Source of the DNA: Tenacibaculum tangerinum
GTDB lineage: Bacteria > Bacteroidota > Bacteroidia > Flavobacteriales > Flavobacteriaceae
Direction: 5' to 3'
DNA length: 64,000 bases
NCBI RefSeq assembly: GCF_029853675.1
Contig: NZ_CP122539.1
Coordinates: 1,109,001-1,173,000, forward strand
The notes beneath the pieces were generated by a model. It was not told the DNA's origin. It did not search any database and saw nothing but the letters and a program-made list of their open reading frames with translations. Shown here piece by piece: positions 36,374 through 44,792 of this stretch. Within the stretch, counting starts at the first letter, position 1; each line of letters begins with the position of its first letter. The position numbers and the translations under genes were made by a program.

Positions 36374-36845
36374 CTTTTTGTATTGTAATGAGCCAAAAGT
36401 ACGGTAAAACCTCTTTGCCTATTCTTAAAAAATCAAAATCATTTAAACTATTTGAAGCAATTTTGATTAATCATCATTCTTTCACATGAGTTTGGGGTAA
36501 AAAACAGTTATAAAAATGAGAAAATAAAGCATCTTAAAGTGTTGGTTTTTAATTTATGTGCGTCCTCCCTACCTCGTCGGAATCGATAGTTAATTGTTTT
36601 AGAACCAAGAAAAGATCACTTTTACTTTTGGAATAGAAACATTTCTATTAGCCTTTAATCTTCTATTCTGTCACCTCGAACGTATGAGAGTGGTCTTAAA
36701 ATTGCTTGTTAAACCTTTTAAAAGATTCCCCCTATATCATTCGAATGCTTTCACTTTGAGTAAAACGTGCAATAACTAATAAAATAAAACCTCCCCAGTA
36801 ATAAATAAACTAGAGAGGATTTTAAGTAAAGTCAATCTTAAAACG
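36374..36845. other. Non-coding gap of 472 bp
   Basis: No gene seen. Around 36670-36700 the words GTCACCTCGAACGTATGAGAG resemble a decayed dispersed repeat seen in flavobacteria. A weak hairpin at 36786-36823 may terminate the minus-strand gene that ends at 36846. Confidence 0.4.
36786..36823 (-). terminator. Weak terminator after the cytochrome-like lipoprotein gene
   Basis: Minus-strand arms TCCTCTC and GGGAGGT around a long loop, followed by TTTTATTTT. The stem is short and imperfect. Confidence 0.4.
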
Positions 36846-38351
36846 TTACTTTAAACTGTTTTTCATAAAGTCATCTACTTCTTGCTTTGCCTTTAAGGCT
36901 TCTACTTCATTAAATGTTTTTCCTGCTCCTCTTAATAGGTAAGCATTAAACACGTGACTTAAGTATAGTGGTGATTTCTTATTTGTTGAAAAGTTTACTG
37001 CGTTATGACAGCTAAAGCAGCTCGCCAAATTGTCTGCTTTGATATCTTTTAAACTACTTTTAAAAGTTTGTGTGTATGTTTCCATGGTCACATTAGCACA
37101 GTTTACTGAGCCTCTTGCTAGCGAAGTAGGTTCAGGTGTAGCTTTCCCTATATTTTCTCCTAAACTATTTATTGTTGCTGTTTGTTGTTCAGGAGTCAAT
37201 CCGTCTGTATCAATCCAAAGAGAGCCATTGTAAAAATAATTTTTCCATACATCGGTTAAATTTTCTTTTACACAGGTATTTAGGTTCTCTATATTATTAA
37301 AGTTTATAGGTTCTGGCTGACTTGTTTGCATGAAGTTTCCTACACTGTCTCTTGGAATTCCATATTGAAATAAATCGTATGCTTTATACGGTAACTTCGC
37401 ACTGTCTTTACCCCATTTAATTCCGTCAATTCCAGTGGTAGTTCCTTCAGCAAATAATACTTTACTGGTAGCTGAAGTTGCTTTGTTTTCTTTCCAATTA
37501 TAATTTGGTGCTAAATCATCATGCTCAAAAGTAGCCCAAATAAATTCTGGGTGATTTTCTACAATTCCTACAACGTGAATTCCTAATAACGCTACTTCGG
37601 TATTGGTGTATGTTGTTCCGTCTGTGCTCAAGGCCGCTACTGTTGTGTAATAGTTATCAATCTCTTCTTCTGCGATAGCAGTTACTGGTGTCCATGATAC
37701 TTTTAATTCTAACGAGCCTACAGGAAACGATGCTTGATTATCTTTACCTAATGTTCCGTTTATTATGGAATCTCTATACTTTTCTGATGCTTCTTTCATT
37801 GTAGGGCTTACGTGAATTGAATAAAATACGGTTTCAGACACGCCTGCTTTGTTGTAGCTAGGGTTTGTTTTTAATATTCCTCCTGATCCTGCTTGGGCTG
37901 TATCTTCTAATACTACAGCAGCTCCTGGTTGGGGTGCTACATCTTCCATGTGTGATGTTACTTGGTACATTTTCTTAGGGTTTAGAAATAATGGTAATAT
38001 TTCACCTACATATAAAGGAACTTCTTTCCCTTCTTGTTTTACAACTAATTTTTCTATTTGATATTCGGGTTTGGTTAGCCATAAAAACTTTTGCCATGAC
38101 CATTGGTGAAAAATTGCATTGGTCGTACTCGATACATCAAACGGACTTCCTTTTCCTTCTGCTGGAGCTGGGGTTTGTGTGTGAGGAAACCAATCGCTTT
38201 CACATAAACTTTGGGTTGTTGTTTTGTTGTAGGCCGTCTCAGCCACTTCTTCTGCTTTTGTATTTTCTTTTTCTTTCTTTTTACAAGAATTAAAAAACAC
38301 AACACTCATTACAAGCATTGTATTTAACATTAGTTTGGTTGCTAATTTCAT
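36846..38351 (-). CDS. Lipoprotein with one c-type heme motif
   Basis: 501 residues. Signal peptide with lipobox NSC-K (Cys23). Near residue 450 the motif CFSCH is a CxxCH heme c site, so the mature protein is probably a lipid-anchored, periplasmic, heme-binding protein. The remainder has no recognisable domain; tryptophan-rich segments (HQWSWQKFLWLTKPEYQ) are noticeable near the N-terminus. It may act as an electron carrier or peroxidase-like protein; this is inference. It is divergent from the deaminase gene. Confidence 0.6.
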   Translation of the reverse strand: MKLATKLMLNTMLVMSVVFFNSCKKKEKENTKAEEVAETAYNKTTTQSLCESDWFPHTQTPAPAEGKGSPFDVSSTTNAIFHQWSWQKFLWLTKPEYQIEKLVVKQEGKEVPLYVGEILPLFLNPKKMYQVTSHMEDVAPQPGAAVVLEDTAQAGSGGILKTNPSYNKAGVSETVFYSIHVSPTMKEASEKYRDSIINGTLGKDNQASFPVGSLELKVSWTPVTAIAEEEIDNYYTTVAALSTDGTTYTNTEVALLGIHVVGIVENHPEFIWATFEHDDLAPNYNWKENKATSATSKVLFAEGTTTGIDGIKWGKDSAKLPYKAYDLFQYGIPRDSVGNFMQTSQPEPINFNNIENLNTCVKENLTDVWKNYFYNGSLWIDTDGLTPEQQTATINSLGENIGKATPEPTSLARGSVNCANVTMETYTQTFKSSLKDIKADNLASCFSCHNAVNFSTNKKSPLYLSHVFNAYLLRGAGKTFNEVEALKAKQEVDDFMKNSLK

Positions 38352-38594
38352 GGTTGATTTATTTTTAATAGTATCCTACAAATTAGATCCTTTTGCACAA
38401 AAGTTTTTAAAATAATGTCACAAGCTCTTAAATTGCAGTTACAAAAAGCTGTTTTTTGAGACCAAGTGTAGTTTCATTTTCCAACTTTTCATAAATAGCT
38501 AAGTATACTATTTTTAAAATAGTAACTTATTTAGCAATGTATACCGAAGAAAAGACTTAGTTTTGTATCCCTTTTTTTGATAAAAAATGAAACA

Positions 38595-39068
38595 ATGAAT
38601 ACACACGAAGAATATATGAGTGAAGCTGTTAAAGCGGCTTTAAAAGGAATGCAAAATAACGAAGGAGGTCCTTTTGGTTGTATTGTAGTAAAAGATGGAA
38701 AAATTATTGGTCGAGGAAACAATAAGGTTACTTCTACCAACGACCCAACAGCTCACGCAGAGGTAACTGCCATTCGTGATGCCTGTAAAAACATTGGTTC
38801 TTTTCAGTTAGAAGGTTGTGTTGTGTATACTTCTTGCGAACCTTGCCCTATGTGTTTGGGTGCTATTTATTGGGCACGTCCTGATAAAGTTTTTTATGGT
38901 AGCAACCAACAAGATGCAGCCAATATTGGTTTTGATGATGCCTTTATTTATAAAGAAATTCCACTCCCTTACGAAAAAAGAAGCATTCCTTTTGAACAAA
39001 TAGGGCGTGATATTGCCTTAGAACCTTTTGAGAAATGGTCTGAGAAAGAAGATAAAATCGAGTATTAA
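38595..39068 (+). CDS. guaD: Guanine deaminase (CDA fold)
   Basis: 157 residues from the ATG at 38595; an upstream in-frame TTG at 38577 is less likely. Zinc ligands of the cytidine-deaminase fold are present: PTAHAEV (His and catalytic Glu) and CEPCPMC. The protein resembles Bacillus guanine deaminase in GGPFGCIVVKDGKIIGRGNN and the domain-swap C-terminal tail. It converts guanine to xanthine. The gene's natural terminator may be the hairpin at 39791, which now lies beyond a 692 bp cassette (see that entry). Confidence 0.88.
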   Translation: MNTHEEYMSEAVKAALKGMQNNEGGPFGCIVVKDGKIIGRGNNKVTSTNDPTAHAEVTAIRDACKNIGSFQLEGCVVYTSCEPCPMCLGAIYWARPDKVFYGSNQQDAANIGFDDAFIYKEIPLPYEKRSIPFEQIGRDIALEPFEKWSEKEDKIEY

Positions 39069-39119
39069 AATAGGATTATTCTCAGTTGTAAAACATACAA
39101 AAAACTACTATAGAAAGGA

Positions 39120-39644
39120 ATGAATAAAAATTTATTGGAATTATCAAGACATTGTAAAATATGTCAAAATTTAGATTTTGATATAAGCTATGGAACAAGA
39201 TGTGGATTGACTAATGAGCGACCAGACTTTGAAATTCGTTGTGGAAAAATAGACTTTGGAGACAAAGCTGAGAACTACATTACTGAGATATCTGTAGAAA
39301 AAGAATTAGTTAACAAGGCAAGATTTAATTATATAGGTACTTTTATTATGTTCCTGATTATAAGTCTAACTTTTATTGTTGGTGGAGCGCTCTTGACAAA
39401 TAAAATATTTGGATTTGGAATCTTTCATACAGCTACTCTAGTCCTAATGGGAATTGGATTATTAGCATTGCCTAAAGCTTTTGGAGCATTAAAAACTTAC
39501 AGAGCTAAAAAAGAGGTGGCTGATCAGAAAATTAAAATTCTTAATGACACTCTAAACAAATATGGAAAGAAGTATGAGATTGATTTAGAGATCAATGAAA
39601 TTCATGGTGTTAATGAAATTAAATCTAACGTAAGAATATATTAA
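39120..39644 (+). CDS. Cassette 1: hypothetical two-helix membrane protein with N-terminal cysteines
   Basis: 174 residues. Four cysteines in the first 45 residues (CKIC, CG and CG) suggest a zinc-binding knuckle. Two adjacent membrane helices follow (about 74-120), and a charged coiled-coil-like tail. I do not recognise a family. The gene starts 35 bases inside the cassette boundary at 39085 and stops six bases before the attC. The boundary GTTGTAAAAC and the end GTTTTACAAC are complementary. Confidence 0.65.
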   Translation: MNKNLLELSRHCKICQNLDFDISYGTRCGLTNERPDFEIRCGKIDFGDKAENYITEISVEKELVNKARFNYIGTFIMFLIISLTFIVGGALLTNKIFGFGIFHTATLVLMGIGLLALPKAFGALKTYRAKKEVADQKIKILNDTLNKYGKKYEIDLEINEIHGVNEIKSNVRIY

Positions 39645-39649
39645 ACGTT

Positions 39650-39783
39650 TTACAACAGGGTGTATAATTAATTGCGGCTGAATTTCCTCGTCGGAAATTC
39701 AATCTTATTAATTATCTTTCCGCAACATCGGAAAAGAACTTGCGTCCTTTTCCCGCAAAAAATCATACACAAATACGTTATAA
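39650..39783 (+). repeat. attC-like site 1 (134 bp)
   Basis: R'' TTACAAC and R' GTTATAA flank a stem GTGTAT / ATACAC, then an inner hairpin GAATTTCC / GGAAATTC at 39680-39700. Nearly identical over the whole length to attC site 3 at 42497-42630. Confidence 0.85.
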
Positions 39784-39790
39784 AAACCTA

Positions 39791-39824
39791 AAAACGCTGT
39801 TGCATTATAGCAACAGCGTTTTTT
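39791..39824 (+). terminator. Strong terminator 8 bases after attC site 1
   Basis: Perfect arms AAAACGCTGTTGC and GCAACAGCGTTTT with a six-base loop and T-run. It may be the original guaD terminator, displaced by insertion of cassette 1. Confidence 0.9.
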
Positions 39825-39907
39825 ACTCGTGCATCCATACTTCACCGTACCCAACAAACATTTTTCTATACAGATACATACTTTTATCTTTTTTATGGTT
39901 TGCTATT

Positions 39908-40044
39908 ACTCCCTTTAGGTAGTGAATACCACTCCCCTTACCGAGGGAGTATCACTCCCCTATAATGGGAGTATCGTTCCCCTTACTATAGGAGTGCCGC
40001 TCCCCTTACCGTTAGGGTGTCACTCCAATTAGGCTTCGTGTGTC
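39908..40044 (+). repeat. 23-bp quasi-tandem repeat, six units
   Basis: Units start at 39908, 39931, 39954, 39976, 39999 and 40022, each 22 or 23 bases, of the form ACTCCCCTTACCGAGGGAGT plus three bases. Several units are themselves inverted repeats (ACTCCC...GGGAGT), and the right arms drift (GGAGTG, AGGGTG, TCGTGTG). A weaker seventh unit may start at 40045. No coding frame runs through it. Confidence 0.75.
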
Positions 40045-40569
40045 GTTATAATGAGGCTTGGGGCATTATCCCGATAAAAAATGTGTTACTTTTTATGTTT
40101 ATTTTTTATATTTGGAAGGATATACGGTCGTAAAACCGTCGGCTTATGCTACTTAAAGAAGTAGTTGATGCGAAAGTGACAACAACTAAACATGCTCAAA
40201 TAGCTGCAACCTGCACAGCGATATAAAATCGTTTATGACAAAAAAACTACTTTTATTACTTATATAACTGAGCTTATGGGATTCCGTAAGAATGTATGCA
40301 CGTTATGTAGTAAGTTTGTAGGAACAGTATAATTAATAGTAACTTGTTTTAAGAACTTTATAATATCGCATGCTTTTGTTGAAATAAAAGCATGAACGTT
40401 TAACTATAACGAGTTAAAAACTATTAGAACTCAGAAATTAAAAACCCTTGTAATAGTTTAGAAAGAACAGTATATTTATTAAAAAATAAAAGCACTAAAA
40501 ATTAACAAAAAGTATCTTTATACCTCCAAATAGGTTGTATAAGAGTGCTAAAGGTATTTATATAAACAA

Positions 40570-40576
40570 GTTAGCA
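40570..40576 (+). other. Left boundary of the main cassette run, attI-like core
   Basis: GTTAGCA is complementary to the TGCTAAC that begins attC site 2, so a cassette starts here. The preceding AAACAA resembles the AAACAAAGTTAGGC end of attI1 as I remember it. No L' box of an attC is visible before it, unlike every other cassette boundary. Confidence 0.4.
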
Positions 40577-40596
40577 TTCATTAAAAAACGAAACCT

Positions 40597-41579
40597 ATGA
40601 AAAAAATAATTTTAATCGCTCTAATAGGAATAATATCAGGCTCTGCTTTTGGTCAAAAAGATATGACCGAATACAAATTATATGTTCAAAAAGCGGATTC
40701 TTTGTATGACGCAAAAGATTACAAAAACTCGGCAATCGAGTATCAAAAGGCATTTGATTCAAATAATGGCAAAGCATTTCCAAATGATAGATATAACGCT
40801 ACTTGTTCATTTGCATTAGCAGGAGAAACTGAAAAGGCATTTTATCATTTGTTGTATTCTTCAACTCACCATTAATAAAATATAAAAATTATGGTCATAT
40901 AACAACTGACCCTGACTTAAATTCACTTCACGAGAATGTTTTATGGGAAAAGCTAATTTCTGAAATTAAGGCAAACAAAGATGAATATGAGAAAGATTTA
41001 GATAAGCCTTTAGTCGCAATTCTTGATACAATTTATCAATCTGACCAAGGATATAGAAGGCAAATAAGAGATATCGAAGAAAAGTATGGCCGAGAATCTG
41101 CTGAGATGAAAGAACATTGGAAGTTAATCAATGAAACCGATTCAATTAACCTTATAAAAATCAAAAAAATATTGGACGAACGTGGTTGGTTAGGTCAAAA
41201 AGTTATAGGTAATCAGGGAAACAGCACATTATTTTTAGTAATTCAACATTCTGATTTGGAAACCCAACTCAAATATTTACCAATGATGCGTGAAGCAGTT
41301 AAGATTGGGAATGCAAGTGCAAGTAGCCTGGCACTATTGGAAGATAGAGTTGCTCTACGACAAGGGAAAAGACAAATTTATGGTAGTCAAATAGGAAGAG
41401 ACCAAGAAACAGGTGAATATTATGTGTCACCACTTATTGAGCCTGAAAAAGTAAATGAAAGACGTGCAGAAGTTGGGCTTGGAACGATTGAAGATTATAT
41501 CAAGAATTGGAATATGACTTGGGATTTAGAGAAACACAAACAAAGAACGAAAGAAATAGAATCAGAGAAAAAAGAATAA
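40597..41579 (+). pseudogene. Cassette 2: secreted DUF6624-like protein, frameshifted
   Basis: The first frame (to 40875) gives a signal peptide (SGSAFGQ) and a TPR-like N-terminus. It breaks at 40861-40866, where TTCAACTC reads in place of an expected TTCAAACTC. The second frame continues NSPLIKYKNYGHITTDPDLNSLHENVLWEKLI and then the DUF6624 core: LKKILDERGWLGQK-like, GNSTLFLVIQHSD, MREAVKIGNASASSLALLEDRVALRQGKRQIYGSQ. Function of DUF6624 is unknown. One missing A is enough to break it; mutation or sequencing indel. Confidence 0.75.
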
Positions 41580-41584
41580 CGAAA

Positions 41585-41651
41585 TGCTAACACTGTATAA
41601 GCGATAATTGCTTCCTATCGTCAGCTACTACGCTTATACTAAACGTTATAG
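41585..41651 (+). repeat. attC-like site 2 (67 bp)
   Basis: R'' TGCTAAC, stem GTATAAGCG / CGCTTATAC (nine perfect pairs), R' GTTATAG. The shortest site of the array, lacking the long inner region. Confidence 0.85.
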
Positions 41652-41673
41652 CCAATTACAGACAATTATAAAT

Positions 41674-42492
41674 ATGAAAAAAGAAAAAAACTTATTGAAT
41701 TCAATATTTCTGCTTTCTATTTTGACCTTATTGATTTCATGTAATAATTATTCGAACCAAAACATCAAAGTCATATCACCAAGTGACACATTATATGGAG
41801 ATCTTTATATCGGAGAAAACTCTTCTCCCACAAAATATTCTCCAAATGGATATTATATACAAGCTATAAAGCCAGAATATGGAATTTGGCAAAGACTACA
41901 AATCAATAATACCGAAAAAAATATAGAACCTGACATATTCTTTCATGAAGATAGGGTAAATCATAGTTACATATACGATTCATTAACTGTTGGTTTATAT
42001 AATGTTAAATATTTGTCTGAATTGAATGATACTATTGAACAAATAATAGATTTTAATCAAAGTATAAGACTAGAATTTCCAGCTAAGCTAGAAAAATATT
42101 ATAAGAAAAAGAAAATCAAAGATTTTGAAATGGGTATGTTCTCAAAAAATGACACATTACAATTTCTTTTTTTAAACAAAGGTTGTTTTGGTGGATCTCC
42201 TCCTACTTTAATAGAGTTTTTTTTCAACAAAAAAAATGAAATAGTTTACAAGGAAAGAATTATTGATGAATCTAGATTTCAAACTTGGTTATATTCTGAA
42301 AACTCAGACTATAAAGAAAATCTTAATAATTTTATCAATAGTCTTAAAGAGCTAGATGAAAACGATGAAAACTTATGCTCTTCCGAAGATGATTATGTTT
42401 TTAGAATAAAAGGAACTAATACAATTTACTGTCTGAAAGATAAATCTTGTAGACTTATGAGAGCGATCTCAAAATTGATGAAAAATAAATAA
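41674..42492 (+). CDS. Cassette 3: hypothetical lipoprotein
   Basis: 272 residues from the ATG at 41674; the longer ORF from 41608 would run through the attC site and is rejected. The signal ends in lipobox LISC. The mature protein is polar and rich in Asn, Lys and Glu, with KEE/ENDENLCSSEDDYVFR near the end; two cysteine pairs could form disulfides. No family recognised. Cassette start GTTATAGCCA and end TGGCTATAAC match. Confidence 0.65.
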   Translation: MKKEKNLLNSIFLLSILTLLISCNNYSNQNIKVISPSDTLYGDLYIGENSSPTKYSPNGYYIQAIKPEYGIWQRLQINNTEKNIEPDIFFHEDRVNHSYIYDSLTVGLYNVKYLSELNDTIEQIIDFNQSIRLEFPAKLEKYYKKKKIKDFEMGMFSKNDTLQFLFLNKGCFGGSPPTLIEFFFNKKNEIVYKERIIDESRFQTWLYSENSDYKENLNNFINSLKELDENDENLCSSEDDYVFRIKGTNTIYCLKDKSCRLMRAISKLMKNK

Positions 42493-42496
42493 CTGG

Positions 42497-42630
42497 CTAT
42501 AACAAGGTGTATAATTAATTGCGGCTGAATTTCCTCGCCCGAAATTCAATCTTATTAATTATCTTTCCGCAACATCGGAAAACGACTCGCGTCTTTTTCT
42601 CGCAAAAAATCATACACAAATACGTTGTAA
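42497..42630 (+). repeat. attC-like site 3 (134 bp)
   Basis: R'' CTATAAC, L''/L' GTGTAT / ATACAC, inner hairpin GAATTTC / GAAATTC (42527-42547), R' GTTGTAA. It differs from site 1 at only a small number of positions. Confidence 0.87.
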
Positions 42631-42647
42631 GTCATTAAAGCAAACCT

Positions 42648-43475
42648 ATGAAATACATATTATTACTCGGAATTCTGATTTCATTTTCCGGAACAAATCT
42701 TATCGCTCAATCGACTTCTGACAGTCTGAAACCAAAAATGAAAATGGTAAAAGAAGTTTTGTATAAACCTGAAAATGGCGAATTAAAAAGCCGAGAAAAT
42801 CTATTTGAAACTGATTTAAGCTCTTATAAGGTTTATGATAAAAATGAGAAGATAATCGAATTGGGACAATATGAAATAGATGGCTCTATTTACGAAACGA
42901 ATTTTTATGAGAGAGATGAAAATGGCAAGGCATTAAAAGCTATGCAAAAGAATTCTTCTGGAGAATTAAAAGGTTATTGGACTTATACATATGATGACAA
43001 CGATAATATGATTGAAGTTAAAACCTATGACTCAAACGATAATTTGGTTAAAATACAATCAAACAAATACGATGAAAAAGGTAATAATGTAGAGATGATA
43101 TTAAAAAGTCCTGAAAGTGAAAACGGCTGGAAATATCTCTATAAATATAATTTTGACAATAAATTAGTTGAGAGATTTAGATATAAACCAGATGGAAGTT
43201 TAAAAGACCGAAGAACATATTCTTACGGTAAAGACGGAAATGAGAATTTACAGTTCAAATTCAATCCTGATGGAAGTTTTATGAAGTTTGTTTCCGAATA
43301 TGACGAAATGAATAATATGACTATTCAGAACTGGTTTAACGAACAAGACGAACGAACACACCAAACTTCTTTCGAATATGTATATGACGAAAATGGAAAT
43401 TGGATTTCTAAAAGGAGAAGTTCTAATGGAGAATTAGGAATGGTTTGGGAAAGACAAATTGAATATTACGAATAA
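42648..43475 (+). CDS. Cassette 4: secreted YD-like repeat protein
   Basis: 275 residues with a cleavable signal peptide (about 1-20, LIAQS). The mature part is a series of about seven repeats of the YDENGN type (YDDNDNMIEVKTYDSND, YDEKGNNVEM, YGKDGNENLQFK, YDENGNWISK), as in RHS/YD beta-sheet repeats and WapA-like shells. Such single-module proteins in flavobacteria are of unknown role. The cassette start (GTTGTAAG) is not complementary to its attC end (GCACAAC), unlike most other cassettes. Confidence 0.7.
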   Translation: MKYILLLGILISFSGTNLIAQSTSDSLKPKMKMVKEVLYKPENGELKSRENLFETDLSSYKVYDKNEKIIELGQYEIDGSIYETNFYERDENGKALKAMQKNSSGELKGYWTYTYDDNDNMIEVKTYDSNDNLVKIQSNKYDEKGNNVEMILKSPESENGWKYLYKYNFDNKLVERFRYKPDGSLKDRRTYSYGKDGNENLQFKFNPDGSFMKFVSEYDEMNNMTIQNWFNEQDERTHQTSFEYVYDENGNWISKRRSSNGELGMVWERQIEYYE

Positions 43476-43486
43476 AAAAATACGTT

Positions 43487-43616
43487 GCACAACAATGGCT
43501 ATAAGTAATTGCTTGTTCTCGCCTACTTCTGAAAATCCTAGCGGATTTTCAGTTTAGTGTGTACTTGCAAAGTTTAGTGCTAACCCACGCAACTACCCAT
43601 AGCCGAGACGTTGTAC
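43487..43616 (+). repeat. attC-like site 4 (130 bp)
   Basis: R'' GCACAAC, stem GGCTAT / ATAGCC, second stem AGTAaTTGC / GCAAcTAC with one A-C mismatch, inner hairpin GAAAATCC / GGATTTTC (43531-43550), spacer GAGAC and R' GTTGTAC. Confidence 0.88.
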
Positions 43617-43636
43617 GCAAGCTGAAAAAACATTAC

Positions 43637-44269
43637 GTGAATTTAGAAACTGCAAAATATATAATTGACTATTTTCCAAATCTTATGACTAATGAGGAAT
43701 GGAATGCTTTGAGATATTTAAGGCTAAAATCCAAAACTCAAGGGAATCCGAAAATGGAAAAAATTCTAAAGAGTAAAGGGGATTTATCGATTAGTGAAAA
43801 CGGATTGGAATTGATTAAAAAGGGTTCTGAAAGCTTCCGATTAAATGTTGCGAAAAGAATATTGGAGGAACGTGGAGCTGATTTATTTCTAAATAAATGC
43901 CCAAATTGCGAATTTCTAGCTAGAACGCCTCAATCTAGGCAATGCAGAAATTGCGGAAATAATTGGCACAATATTAAAGTTGCGGATTTTAAGCTAAATA
44001 GTTCTTTTCAGCTAACAGGAAAACAATTTTATTTGCTTGGAGAAATAAGAAACGGAAATATAGAAATTGGAAACTTTATCGATTTAACAATGCTCGGAAT
44101 GAATTGCAAACCGAAAATCGAATCAATAGAGTTTGCTCTTAAAAAAGTAAATGGAGAAGCAACAGAAGATATTGCTTTGGGAACAAATGAATTGACTGAA
44201 TCCCAAAAGGAGCGATTAAAAAAAATCGGCATGTTCGGAACACCATTTGATATTATAAAAGAAAGATAA
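43637..44269 (+). CDS. Cassette 5: hypothetical protein with a zinc ribbon
   Basis: 210 residues from GTG at 43637, chosen because the longer frame from 43559 begins inside the attC site; an ATG at 43685-43687 is an alternative. The middle contains CPNCEFLARTPQSRQCRNCG, a four-cysteine zinc ribbon (about 86-104). An N-terminal helical part LMTNEEWNALRYLRLK precedes it. No signal peptide. Function unknown. Cassette start GTTGTACGC and end GCGTACAAC match. Confidence 0.6.
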   Translation: MNLETAKYIIDYFPNLMTNEEWNALRYLRLKSKTQGNPKMEKILKSKGDLSISENGLELIKKGSESFRLNVAKRILEERGADLFLNKCPNCEFLARTPQSRQCRNCGNNWHNIKVADFKLNSSFQLTGKQFYLLGEIRNGNIEIGNFIDLTMLGMNCKPKIESIEFALKKVNGEATEDIALGTNELTESQKERLKKIGMFGTPFDIIKER

Positions 44270-44276
44270 AGCCAGC

Positions 44277-44406
44277 GTACAACACCGTGTATAATTCATT
44301 GCTAGTACTCGCCTACTTACGAAAATCCTCGCGGATTTTCTATTCGGTTTGTATTTGCTAAATTAGTTGCTGAAACACGCAACTAACCATACACTACACG
44401 TTGGCA
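44277..44406 (+). repeat. attC-like site 5 (130 bp)
   Basis: R'' GTACAAC, stem GTGTAT / ATACAC, inner hairpin GAAAATCC / GGATTTTC (44321-44340), R' GTTGGCA. Confidence 0.88.
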
Positions 44407-44784
44407 TTAATACGAAATGAACGAGGAAATAACAGACAGAATTGAACAATATCTTGAATTAGATACAAATTATGCCATCATAATTAATGGCGATTATGGA
44501 ATTGGAAAGACTCATTATATAAAGAATCAACTTTTTCCTAAAATTGCCAAATTAAAAATCCCTAATTCAGAAAAGGACGAAACCTATATTCCCATTCTAA
44601 TTTCTCTATTTGGAGCTAAATCTATAGAAGATATTCAAAATCAAATATTTGTTGAGTTATATCCAATATTAAAAAAAAGAGGTATAAAAATAGTAGCAGG
44701 TTTAGGTAATACTGTTTTGAAATATTTTGGAAGCAATCTTAAAGATTTATTATCTGAAACAGGAACATCAAGCGAAAGTTTAAC

Positions 44785-44792
44785 TGATTACA
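44785..44792 (+). repeat. Target duplication, left copy, of the IS982-like element
   Basis: TGATTACA, repeated at 45807-45814 on the other side of the element. Confidence 0.85.

Larger units (their letters stand above)
39784..40569. other. Spacer of about 790 bp between cassette 1 and cassette 2
   Basis: No convincing ORF. It holds a strong terminator (39791-39824), a 23-bp quasi-tandem repeat (39908-40044) and a hairpin with arms CATGCTTTT / AAAAGCATG at 40369-40394. I looked for the remains of an integrase on both strands and saw none. The sequence before cassette 2, TATATAAACAAGTTAGCA, could be an attI-like core. Confidence 0.5.

Noticed and set aside
39740..39922. A 60-codon plus-strand ORF after attC site 1
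   Set aside because: It starts within the attC site and crosses the strong terminator at 39791-39824. Codon use and composition look non-coding.
39908..40044. CRISPR array
   Set aside because: The units are adjacent without spacers, are not identical, and there is no cas gene in the window.
40141..40569. Remnant integron integrase in the spacer
   Set aside because: I looked for the conserved RHRY patterns and the LRHSFATH block on both strands and saw none; only short ORFs are present.
43487..43550. Riboswitch or attenuator upstream of cassette 5
   Set aside because: The hairpins are shared with other attC sites and occur after different genes; recombination site structure explains them better.
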